Source of the DNA: Neurospora intermedia
Lineage: Eukaryota; Ascomycota; Sordariomycetes; Sordariales; Sordariaceae
Assembly: GCA_037102815.1 (NCBI GenBank)
Contig: BTPP01000009.1
Location: 186,001-250,000, forward strand
DNA length: 64,000 nucleotides
Reading direction: 5' to 3'
The notes beneath the pieces were generated by a model. That model did no database searches, was not told the origin of the DNA, and saw only the letters and a list, made by a program, of their open reading frames with translations. The position numbers and the translations under genes were made by a program. Below are positions 32,420-44,200 of the stretch, in pieces; position 1 is the stretch's first letter, and each line of letters begins with the position of its first letter.

Positions 32420-35187
32420 ATGATCAGGATGCCCAAACCCGCCATTGCGCTGCTGTCGCTCTTCTCGATAGCATCCGCGGCGCCTCTGGCAACTTGCCCA
32501 GGATACCGAGTCACCAACGCCCAATCCGGGCCGTCGTACCTCGTCGCCGACCTGACTCTCGCCGGCACCAACTGCAATCTCTACAGCGAAGACATTACCA
32601 ACCTGCGCCTGACCGTGGAATACCAGACTGGTAAGATCATTGTCCACCTTCTTTCTCTTTGCTTCCAGTCACCGTAACCTCAATGCTTCGACCCGGACCC
32701 ACATCTAACCACAGCACCCTTGCAGACACCCGCCTACACGTCTTGATCGCAGACCGCGAGCAAAACGTCTACCAGATCCAAGACAACATCCTACCACGGC
32801 CTCTCTCACAAAATGCCTCCTCCCAAACCGCCGATCTTCGCTTTACCTACGAAGCCTACCCCTTCTCTTTCAAAGTTACACGCGTCAGCACCGGCGACGT
32901 CCTTTTCGATACTTCTCCTTCACCCTTGATCTTCGAAACGCAATATCTACGCCTGCGCACGCGCTTGCCTTCGAACCCCAATTTGTATGGGCTCGGTGAA
33001 CACTCGGATTCTTTCCGGTTGGCGACAAACGGATATAAGAGAACGTTGTGGAACTCTGAGGCGCCGTACATACCGCAGAACCAGAACTTGTACGGGAGCC
33101 ATCCTGTGTACTTTGAGCACCGCGGTAGTAATGGTACGGGAGGGACGCATGGAGTCTTCTTAAGAAGTGCCGCGGGAATGGACGTTGTAATTGGGAAGAG
33201 CGATGCCGGGGAGCAATACCTCGAGTATAACACCATTGGGGGGGTGCTTGACTTTTATTTTCTGGCCGGACCGGGTCCAGAGGAAGTAAGCAAGCAGTAT
33301 GCCGAAGTTGTTGGTCTCCCCGCAATGATGCCGTATTGGTCGCTGGGATTTCACCAGTGCAAATACGGCTGGCCGGATCTGGGGCATGTCAAACAAGTTG
33401 TTCAGAACTACAGCGATGCGGGAATTCCGTTGGAGGCGCTCTGGGATGATATCGATTATATGGACAACAAGCTGGATTTTAGTACGGATCCGGTGCGGTA
33501 TCCTCATGACCAGCTGAAGGGATTTGTGGACGAACTGCACGGAAAAGATATGCGGTACGTGCAGATTCTGGATCCGGGAATCAGGTACAAGAGCGACTAT
33601 GGTCCATTTACCAGGGGAGCCGAGAAGAATGTGTTTCTCAAGGCAGCTGATGGGTCCTGGTATCGTGGCCTGCAGTGGCCTGGGGAGGTGGTCTGGCCGG
33701 ATTGGATTGCGCCGCAGACAAAGGAATGGTGGACAACGGAGATTCGGACGTTTTATGATCCAAACAACGGGATTAATGCGGATGGGCTGTGGGTGGACAT
33801 GAATGAGGCGAGCAACATGTGTGCGGACACTACTTGTCTCTCTTCAGGTCAGAAAACTCGCTCTCTGCCTCAGTCCCTAATCGGCAAAATCCATCCACGC
33901 GCCCCAGGCGATGGACAACAAAAAACCCGCTCACTGCCTCAGTCCCTAATCGGCAAAATCCATCCACGCGCCCCAGGCGATGGACAACACCTCGGCCTCC
34001 CCAACCGCGACCTCTTCACCCCCAAGTACCAGATAGCGAACCACTACCCCACCCTCTCCAGCCGCACCCTATTCACCAACATCACCAACTCGGACGGCTC
34101 AACGCAATACGACACCCATAATCTCTACGCCCTCACTATGTCCTCTGTCTCTCGCTCTGCCCTCATCTCCCGCTCGCCCACCAAACGTCCCTTCCTCCTC
34201 ACCCGTTCCACCTTTTCGGGATCCTCCCGCTTCGCCGCTCACTGGTTTGGCGACAACTTTTCTTCCTGGGCCGACTACCGCGCCTCAATCCGGCAGCTCC
34301 TCAGCTTCAGCGCCATACACAACTACCCCATGGTTGGTTCCGACGTCTGCGGCTTCAACGGCCAGGCCCAAGAGAACATGTGTGCACGCTGGGCTGTTCT
34401 CGGCGCTTGGCAGCCCTTTTACCGCAACCACGCCGACATCTCCGCTCCCGACCAGGAATTCTATCGATGGCCTTCTGTCGCCGCTGCCGCGCGCAAAGCG
34501 ATTAGTGTCAGGTACCGACTGCTGGATTACATTTACACAGGCCTTTACTACGCCAGCAAAACGGGTGAGCCGGCACTAGCCAAACCGCTCTGGTTCCTCT
34601 TTCCCTCTGACCCGGCAACATACGGCATCGACACGCAGTTCTTCCTCGGCGACGCACTGCTTGTGTCTCCCGTGGTGGAAGACGACGCCCACTCTGTCAC
34701 GTTTTACTTGCCCCAAGGGAAATGGTACGATTTCTTTACGCATCGCCGGATCGATCAAACCTCCGCTGGCACCGTTATTGTGTCCGGAGTAGGTTGGGAT
34801 CAGATCCCCGTTTATATTCGTGGCGGGAGTATCTTGGCCCTTCGCCTTTCCGACGCTTCCTTTACTTCCGGGCAGGCAATGACCACTGCCGAAGTCCGGA
34901 CACGCAACTTTGAGATCATCATTGCCCCTGATCAGAACGGCAAAGCGAGGGGAAGATTGTATTTGGATGATGGCGAGAGTCTGGATTCGAGTGGGAAGGA
35001 GAGCGAGATTGAGTTTACCTGGGATGGGTCAAAGTTTGAGGCGAAGGGGACGTTTGGGTATGACACTGAGGGGGTGGTGGTGCAGAGGATAGTGCTTTTG
35101 GATGATGGGGTTAGTGGGAATGGGCAGAGGGAGGTGAGTGGGAGGTGGCCGTTGACGGGGGGTTTTACGACGAATCTTTACATATAG
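32420..35187 (+). CDS. Secreted GH31 alpha-glucosidase
   Basis: Exons 32420-32630 and 32726-35187 give 890 residues; the intron has GTAAGA, a CTAAC branch site and CAG. The signal peptide is residues 1-20, cleaved near IASA/APLA. A GH31 N-terminal sandwich leads to the barrel: GLPAMMPYWSLGFHQCKYGW, GIPLEALWDDIDYM, the nucleophile in DGLWVDMNEAS (Asp428), HWFGDNFSSW with the acid/base Asp580, FNGQAQENMCARWAVLGA and RNHADISAPDQE. The C-terminal sandwich has YYASKTGEPALAKPLWFLFP and VYIRGGSILAL. Substrate is probably maltose, starch or other alpha-glucosides outside the cell. Residues 446-468 are duplicated as 469-491, 18 residues after the nucleophile (see the repeat entry). Several Asn-X-Ser/Thr sites are present. 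Family is secure; preferred substrate is not. Confidence 0.93.
33850..33987 (+). repeat. In-frame 69-bp tandem duplication in the GH31 gene
   Basis: 33850-33918 and 33919-33987 each encode the same 23 residues (QKTRSLPQSLIGKIHPRAPG then DGQ). The copies differ at three bases, all third-codon positions and all synonymous. The unit lies in a loop just after the catalytic nucleophile. Confidence 0.95.
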
Positions 35188-36593
35188 GACGGATGATATG
35201 ATGGGTTGGGAAGATACACCTATCTGTGGAAAGGGTGTTGTCTTTTTTCGTTGCGTTGAGGGTCAAGTCGAGGATGAAATCGTCGTTCTTTTCCGGTGGA
35301 AGCACGGGTGATTGTCGCATCACTCTGCTGAAGTAAATTATATCCGCATACCTATGGTGCAGCTTCTCGAGTATACCTTATTCTTCTAGTTCTTTAGCCT
35401 CAAGACTCCTCCACTCACGGTACACGTCTGCCAGCTGTGCTTTTGTGTTATCAATTCGCTTATTCACAAACCTACCTACCTGTAGGTACGCTACCTAGGT
35501 AGTACTCGGCCCTTGTTTTCGAATTCTCTCCTTCTTCTCCACCTCACTTGTTCTTTCGCCAGCCAATTTCCAGCTACGGTAATTTCGACGTCCGTGCAAC
35601 AAATGGAAAAGCAAGATGAAAAAGCAGAGAAATATACAAGATCGAGAACAAAAAAAAAGAAAAGAAAAAGAAAAAAGACACGAATTCACTGAGACTTAAC
35701 TGAGAGAAAAATAGAATTTGACTCGACTGACATATTGAAAGGGATAAAATATGTCGTGGAACAACGAAAGAACAGAACGAGATCTACTTGTACACAATAA
35801 GAACCTGGTTGATCTGACGTCGCTGTTGAAAAAGTGGGAGCATGGGTGTGCTTGTATATATGCTGGATTTCAAGACCATAGTATGCGAAGGACCATGTCG
35901 AAAGCCAATATGTGAAGATAAACCAAAGTGAGTTGATTGAATTGGAGTAGAGACAAAGAACTGAAGTAGACCGCGGGCCACTGTGGCTCCAATCGAATAA
36001 ACAGTATTGCAACTGCTCCCCTTCGGTCCTTCCTGTCGGGTAGATAGTACATCGCCATCAGCACTCTTTCCCATCGAGGACCCAAGCAGCATCCCAAGCC
36101 CAACCGTCGTTCAAACTCCAAGAAAGCACTTTCTACTATCAGCTTCCACCAAATTCACCACGTCTTCCTTTATCACACTTCTGCCTTCTCCTCTTCTTGT
36201 TTCATCGATCCCAGGCTCCCCATCACCCGGCTTCGATAGACACTACGGCATGGGAAGTGAGATCCCTGGGGAAAGGAACATCGCTTCGATCTTATACTTT
36301 GCAACTGCTGCATAGCATATGCCTACGGGTTCCCGTGATCTCTCTGTCGGATAGCAACAACTTGATGTTTTGACGACTGGAAGAGACAGGCACATCCTTT
36401 GTTCGTAGCATCGTCAAACAAGCAAAGTACAAACTCCACCTGAACTTTCGACAACAACCTATCCTGATGCCAACATAGGCTGGTCTTGGCCCACCATTGA
36501 ACCTTTGCAGTTATGTCATTGAGACCAAACCGGATCCGAACTCCACATTACCACCAGCCACACCCACCATATACATCCCCTTTCGCTCGATGT
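35188..36593. other. Intergenic between convergent genes, about 1.4 kb
   Basis: No gene recognised. Includes a TACCTGTAGGTA and a TACCTAGGTA motif (35477-35488, 35492-35501) and an A/G-rich stretch at 35645-35680. Probably 3' regions of the two flanking genes plus spacer. Confidence 0.45.
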
Positions 36594-37999
36594 TCAAGCA
36601 GTGACAGCAGCAGGATTAACCTCCACCATAACCACCGCATCCACCCCCATCGTCCCCGCCTCCGACATGACCGCCTCGAACTTGAGCTGCGCACTCGACA
36701 CGTTCTCCGGCGCCGTCCAGTAAACCGTGTTTGGTCCCCACCAGCCGATCCCTCCCTGCCCTGCATCTGCAGGATCCCTTGTATAAATCGGCAAGTTATT
36801 CACCATCAGCCCCACGAATCCAATCCCGAACGCATCAAAGTACGTGGAGAAGCTAATCAAGTACTTTCGCCCAGGGATCACCGACACCGTCGGGGAAATA
36901 AGACGGGCAGAGACGAGGAACTCCTGGTTCGCAGGGTTTGGTTTCTGGGGAGAAACAACGCGCCAGGCGTGCGAACCGAAGCGGTAATCGGGATTGACTT
37001 GCCCGGGAAGGGGCAAGGTGACGACGCCAGCGGTGGCACCGGGGTCGGGGACTTGCTGCGTCCAGGAACCTAGACCGTTCTCGAACTCGCCGCCGGGAAG
37101 GATACCGAGAGGTGGAGGGGTTGATCCAGAGTACGCCGAGACAGGGGCGAAGGTTACGGTGTCGAGGAAAGAAGGAGGGCCAATCCACTCGATACGAATC
37201 TCAGCGGTGGTTTCAGATGCAAGGGAACGCCAGGGGGACTGCGTGAAGCGCCATTTTTCGCGACCCGGGCTGTCGTTGGCGTCGATGGTCAGGCCTGCAT
37301 GCCCGTTGATCTGGACGCCGATAAAGCCCGTTGAGCCGGTGCCGCCGTTGGCGTTATTGGGGAAGAAGGTGGCGAGGGTAAGTTTGTAGTCGGTGTTTGG
37401 GGTAATCGGGAGTGGAGGACTAATGATGCGCGCATTGGTGCAGACTCCAGAGCAGGTGGATGGGCCGGTGAGAGAAGCGCGGAGAGAGCGGTTACCGGTG
37501 AAGCTGTTGGTAGTGGTAGTGGAGAGGGAGAAGGAGGGATCGAGGATTTGGACGGTCCATGGGGGAAAAGGGGATGGACATTCAAAGTCACCGTAGACTA
37601 GGCCGCCGTTGGACGGGGTAGCCGAGGGACAAGCGGTTGCGGTAGCGGTGGTGGTGGTTGTAGTGGAAGAGCAGGTTGGGCCGCATTTGCAAGCGGAGAT
37701 GTAGCGATCGGGAGTAGAACCACAGGCGTTGGTGGCTCGGGTGGGATAATTGGTTGCGGTGGTGCCGGAGGCGGTCATGGTTGCGCAGAACGCCGAGGCC
37801 ACGGAGACGGCGGATGGGGATGGACAGGGGAAGAGGGCGCGGTAGCAGCTGGAGTACGTCTATGTTAGCTCGAGGAAAATTTGGAGAGAAGAAGCACTTA
37901 CTTGTCGGCATTGCACTTGGGAGGACCCCCTGTTGTGGTGGTCCCAAGGACGAGGAGTCCCTGGGCCAGGAAGAAGGAGAGCTTCAGCAGATCTTTCAT
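36594..37999 (-). CDS. Secreted protein: Cys-rich N-terminal domain plus two CBM-like domains
   Basis: Exons on the minus strand are 37999-37902 and 37848-36594, giving 450 residues. The 53-nt intron has a GTAAGT donor and CAG acceptor and joins CNADN to CYRALFPCPSP. Residues 1-19 form a signal peptide. The CxRAL-type Cys-rich module (CYRAL, SAFCATMT, NACG, SACKCGPTC) is widespread in fungal secreted proteins. A Thr run (STTTTTTATAT) follows as linker. Then come two tandem beta-sandwich repeats that resemble carbohydrate-binding or galactose-binding folds. The first opens NGGLVYGDFECPSPFPPW and has NTDYKLTLATFFPN; the second opens LGILPGGEFENGLGSW and has PGRKYLISFSTYF. No catalytic domain is present. 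It may bind a polysaccharide or the cell wall. No specific ligand can be named. Confidence 0.8.
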
Positions 38000-40900
38000 A
38001 TCCGCTGTCTCGGCAATGTCTTGACGGGAGAGCTGGCGATGTCGTTGATGTGCAGAAGTGCCTACCTCCTCACAGCCTCAACCGACATCTTTATATCCCT
38101 GCTTAATCCCTCAACCCCATCCATGACTTCTCTCTGGAAGCAATACCGCACCGTCAGCGGATGGACATTGAGCCGTCTCACGATCCTATTTCGGCGTTGA
38201 GAGGTCGAAACACAATGTGAAAGCAGGACGATGGCTTGCAGACACGATAATTCGACTGCCGTGTTGGAGGCATGGCGAAGCTTCAAGACTGGCTGCTGCT
38301 AGCCAATATTCGCTTGACAGCTCCGAAACCCGAGAGCGGCTGAGTCTGCTGAGGTGGTTTGACAAGCCACGTAGGATAATTGCCGTGTCAGCATGACCGA
38401 ATGGCTTCCACGGTTAGGTAATCTTCGTGGGGTGCCTCGGAGCATCCCATATTCATGGTGATGGCTGGTGATGGCGGTCCAAAACAAAGTGATGCTTCGA
38501 AGTCGCAGTCAGATCGTTGAAGCTGGCTGGGCATCCTGACTGGGAAACTTGAATCCGGTTCCAAGAACTGTGCAAGATGGAGGAGTTATTGCCAGTTCCA
38601 TGCTCTACTCTGTGACAATGGGTGTCAAAGTTCATATTGATACACCACTAGGTAGGCAATGAAAGAGTCAACAACTGCAGTGTGTCTGGTACGTGCCCGG
38701 TAGTAGGTGATACGCCGAGGACTGGACTTACCTCTACTGAAAAGAGATGTTTGCTGGTGTGAATCAGGAGGACGGCCGCACCTAAAGTTGGTGAACAGCA
38801 TCGATGCCTTTTGGGGACCAGGCTGAGACAGACAGGGAAACGCAATGTCTTGTTTCCATTGCGGGCTGAAGTTGTTGGAGACGAAGGCACGGAAGGGTAA
38901 CGGGGCCGTTTGGTAGAGGTACCTCTACCTATGCACGACGAATTCCGTCTCCCGTGGCTGGTCAGGTGATGACAACTGAACCTGTGACGTAGGTACGTAA
39001 GGTAACGTACTGTATGCCGTGCGCTTTCCACTTCTTCCACTTTCCACCAGCGAATCTGTCACTTTCCAAAGATTCCAAGCACCATGGGAAATGGCCATCG
39101 ACAGCTTCTCTTCAGGCTCCATTGATCCAAGCACAGGGAGACATGAGCACGCGTTACCTGTCGTCAATGCGGATCGCGCCTCGGTCGCTTGCTGGTGACT
39201 ACCTACGTACTGAAACTACCACTTGCAATCCTCCTCCGTGCTAACCAGACCTGAAGTGCCATCTCCAGTTGCCCCTCATTGTGTACGGTGCCCAAGCAAT
39301 GTCGTCGCCAATTCACGGGACCGAGAGAGTTGCCGTCTTCCCGACATAATCCAACGCGAACGAGGAACGGACGAGACGACACGTACAGAAGCCTTTCCAA
39401 AGGCGCCTCTCGTCCACAGCATGCGATGGCCGTAATCGAACGAGGACTGAAGCATACCATGAGAACCGAGATACAGGCAGGGACAAATGTGAGGCTACTT
39501 CCAAGGCTCCTCGATTGCTCTCTACCTGGCGAACAATAGGGAAGTGGCACGGAAAAGAGGAGGAAGAGGGCAGCTGGAACTTTTGACTCCTCCCAGCGTT
39601 CCGATGTTTTCCCAACCTTCATGCCCGATACCCAGCCAGAAAGGACGGATAAGTACCTCCGGTGAAAATTAAGCTTAATTCCACCAAGGCTTTGTGGGAG
39701 CGTGCAAACATGGTAGGTACCTATGCAAGACATTCCTGGCAAAATCTCCCGCTTCCGTCACACAGCAGCCAAGTCTCAGACCTTTTGTCGTGCTAGCAAG
39801 TCAAGTCCGAATCCCCCGACTGTTCGAGACAGACTTCGCTCCAAGACACTTACACAGCAATCGACATAACGTCAACCGATATGCGCTGTGTGTCTCCTAG
39901 TCATCCGTTAAGACTTCCCCGGAAGGGAAAGCCGGCGACATCGGAAGAGGGAGTGTGTAACCGATCCGGCCAACCCCGGACCCCGACATTTCAAACAGCT
40001 GCCTCCATCAGCCACAAGACACGTCTCGTAACTCCACGATATGTCCCGGAATGCCTGGTTCTGCAGCCTCTTTCGCGACCCTCGGACTTTCATACTCGAT
40101 CCATAACACGCAGCATCAAGACTTGGGCCGGACACAACGAGAACACAGGGAAACTAGGATCGACAGGCACAAAGGCTGTCGCACATGCCCTGTCGTATCG
40201 TCGACAAAGCTTTCTTCGGTCTGTTTGCGACCAAAGCTGTAGTGGCAGGTGACCTGTTCAAGCAACCTTCCATGCCTCGTATTGCTGTCTTCCCAACTGG
40301 CTATCACAGGCCGTTGATAGGGAGCTGTGACAGCAAATTGTCCCACCAACTCACAGCCCTCTCTGTAGTCCAGTGACTTGCTGGGGATCTGTCTCTCCTT
40401 TCCTCTTTTGTTTATATGTCAGCTCGCTTTCAGGCCATTTGGATTCCGTTACAACACCCGCCAAGTTGAAAACAAACTTTTCTGCAACTACGCTTAGTCT
40501 GCCTCCAAAGTGTCAGAAGGCTCGCCAGTCCAATATCACGCAGGAGGTTCGCATACCTTGGCTGCCCCGACCGGCCAGTCACTGCCGCGATTCCTCATGC
40601 GGGTCGCCATACAAGCGTTGGTCCAAACCCGAGCTGCAGGAACCATGTCCCCAAGATCGGGACTCATCGGGAGTTGAAGCGGCTACTGACATGGCTCGCC
40701 ATTCCAGTTGAGGAGAAGCAGGCCGAAATTCACTGATGGCCATGCGATGCGAGGGACTATTCTGTTGTAACATGGACCGTTGGTGTTTACCTGTTAAGTT
40801 CAAAACCATGCCCCTTATTGTGGCAATTTGGAGTTCCACGAAATTGTTACCTCACTCAAACCTCCCATTGGTCACTGATGCATGTCTCGATTCCAGGAAT

Positions 40901-41290
40901 CTTTTTAACTTTATCATTTAGAAACGGTTCACGAATAGTTCATGGTGGAACTTCGGCGGTCTGGTCTTCATGACAAGGTGATCATGTATTGGCTTTCTCA
41001 TTGAGCATGCTTCACCATGAGTCGTTGAACATATCCAGGTCTGGCACGGTCCCGTGGATTGGACATCAGCTGAATCCTAAAGAGAGTGGTGTATACGACA
41101 GCAGCAAAAAAGATCAACGCCAACAAGAGCAAGCCATATTCATGCCTGGACTACCTACTGAGTCCATGCCATGAAAGTGGTCAGTGTCACTGACCGCCAC
41201 CAAGCGTTGTCGTGACACCTGGAATGCACCGAGCCGTCAGTTGAATTGAGAAGTCACTTTGCCATATTCAAGCCATTTCACTGTTTAGTA
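38000..41290. other. Gene-poor border, about 3.3 kb
   Basis: Normal base composition but no gene I can support; the longest open frames (39203-39742 minus, 38648-39040 minus) have no domain and no splice context. Palindromes TAGAGGTACCTCTA (38914-38927) and TAGGTACCTA (39714-39723) occur. It separates the gene-bearing part from the AT-rich repeat block. Confidence 0.4.
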
Positions 41291-44200
41291 TAGGGGAAAC
41301 CTCCGCGCACACCCAAAAGCTCCCTATGCACACCCAAACCCATATGACAGCTATCATATAAAACCGGCCGTATTTAGTGTAAAAAACGGGTTTCTCAATA
41401 TTTCTAACATCTGACAAGGGTCCCCAAATTACTGTAACTACTATAAAGCCTACTATAAAGACCGTTATATTTAACAAGTATTTCAAAATACTAGATTAAG
41501 AAGGATAAAGCTCCTAGAATGTATATATTACTATAAAGTAAATAAAAGAGGTTGTCGTTATTCGCTATTATTTAATACTATAGTATTATTTTTATTAGCG
41601 CCCGGCTAAATTTTACGGGGGTTTGGGTTATATAGATCAAACTATTTATAAAGTAGTACCTCGTTTTAAAGTATAGTTAATAATCTCTCTATCTCCTATA
41701 CCGATTAGGTATTATAAGCTTTATTGAATTTAATCCTCTCCTTTTTAATTATTAGTTTACTACTATCCTTAACCTCCTTGTTATTATTAAATTAGGAAGG
41801 ATAGGCAAAATTAAGAGTAAAGTTGTAAGAAAAATTACTATTACAACGGCGGCGTTTACAATTATTACCTACTACCTTACTCTCGCTAGTACTATTAATA
41901 ATTAGGTCGGATTTAGAAGGTACTTCTAAATTAAATAACTATACTACTTTAATATAGTTAGTTACCTCCTCTTCTTCCTCTTCCTCCTCCTCTTGCCTAT
42001 TAGTTGTATTTAACGCTTTAAAATTAGGTCTAATTTTATACCTTAAATAGTTACACTGTACCGCCGCTAATATAGAACCGTTATAAATATTAATTTTGCT
42101 GTACGGTCTAGAAACTACCGGTTTGTTATTGAAGGGACTGCCCTATTTTATTAGCCTCCCTTTAGGTATAGCTTTCTTAAAGGGACGAAAGTGAAGGTAG
42201 GAATCGATGGTATTTTATATTATTATATTAATAAATAAAAAAATAGTAATTAAATAGAGGGATTTATATATTTTTAATATAAATATTAAAATAGGTAATA
42301 GTTTCGTTTAATTACTAGTATTCCTCTTTTATTATCCTTGGCGGTTATTTTATAGGTATACGGCAAGCTATATTAGGTTCTAAACCGGTAAGTATAAGGC
42401 GGTAACGGCTTTATAGACTATTAGCCAAACCGTAGATTCATTGTAGGTATAGAGGCGAGGTAAATATAGTATTAACGATTAAGTAAATTTAATATTTAGA
42501 AGGTTAATTTAAACGGGTAGTCCCCTAATTATTTATAATTGATATACTAGTGCCGTACCTTACTTTTAATTCGTATAACCGCCTATTTATACGTATTAGA
42601 GCGGTAGTAAGCGTACTAATTATAAGTAATAAATACCTTTATTAAGCTATACTTTATTAAAAGACTGTTTATTTTAATAGAACCGTTGGCCGACTTATTG
42701 GGGAATATAGTACGCTAGCTATAATTAAAGTACTATAATATATAATAGTTTGCCTACTCGGTTTAATAAAGTAAGAATTCCTCCTTAAAATATTATATAA
42801 ACCGTGGTTGACTATTACCGAAATATCGAGCTAGTATAGACTAAGCTTTATTAAAATCCGGTAAAAACGAGGTATAAATTATATATTACTATATAAAGAA
42901 TAGTACGGCTCTAATATTAGCGACCTTATTAGGCAAAGGGGGGAGGCTAACTTTAATTTTAATTACCGTACGGATTCGGCGATAGACCTCTCGAACCTTC
43001 TAGAGGTTAGTGTAGTTAATTTTAATAAACTATTTATCGTCCTTACTACCGTTATTAGGACTAGGACTAAATAACTTCGTGCGTAGCTTAATTTAATACT
43101 TTTTAATAACCTTTATAACGTTACAATTAATATACTAAATGTAACGCTATTGTTATAAAGTAGGGAAATATTATTTAAGGGTAATAATAAGTGCCGTATT
43201 ATTATTGGTTATAAATACTTTAGGGTAGGGGATACGCTCTATTACTATAAAAGTATAAAAATAATTAACGATAAAATTGAACCCCTCCTTACTCTTATTA
43301 TTAATAACCGTTTAAAAGACCGTTATCGAAGTCTTTTCTAAAGTAGTAATAACGCCCTAAATAAGAAATATATAGTAATAGTTCGTTTTATACGTAGTAT
43401 TAATACTTAATACAATTGGAAATCGCTTTTATATCTTTCTCTACCGGTTGTAGACCTAAAAGGTATAGCGCGGAATATTCTTATCCTCCTTATTGAGATC
43501 GATAGAATTATATACAATACCTCGGGCCTCCTTAAATTCCTTAATAAAATACTAGGTATCGTCTAACCTATAATAATAATTCTTTTATACCCGGTACCGT
43601 ATATTCTCGAAGTCCTTATTAATTAGAAGGATATTAGGCTATTAGGACTATACCTACTTATATATAAAAGTAACTAATAGATTATTATTAACTAAGAACT
43701 TATAAATCTCGTTTAACTATTTTTAATTAATAGTTCGTCGCCGTAGTAGGATATAGTATAATAGATCTTACGATTAATTATAGCTTTTATAAGTAAAATT
43801 AGCGCCCCGTATCGACTACTTGCCGTTTTGCCTCGCTAGCGTACGTATTTAAATAACGAAGGGATAGTCTTTCGTAGTAAAATGGCGAGAAAACTACAAT
43901 AATAACAATAACTATACTACTACAACTAAAGTAATACATAAGGACTGTAGTTCTTAGTTGTCTAATTTAGTAGAGTAGTAAATAATTTTCAAACCTTTCT
44001 AAATAATCGAAATAGGAGGTATCGAGCTAAATATAATTTACTAAGGTTTTATATCTGTTGAATAGCTAAATATTCAATCGCTATTGTAAAACGAAGATAG
44101 CTAATAGATCTTTCAGTATTTTCTTCCTATAAGTAAATAGAGAAACGAATATATATTCCTTTTAAAGGGATGAAGGATTATTTAGTACAATAAAATAAGA

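Noticed and set aside
39203-39742. 179-codon minus-strand open frame
   Set aside because: No domain, poor codon usage, overlapping open frames on the other strand equal in quality.
41268-41486. 72-codon hydrophobic minus-strand open frame at the AT-rich border
   Set aside because: Crosses the compositional boundary and is explained by AT-rich codons; no conservation expected.
41600-41650. GGGGGTTTGGGTTATAT, a possible inverted partner of the GCACACCCAAA border repeat, giving a roughly 345-bp element
   Set aside because: Match is short and requires several substitutions; not enough to call an element.
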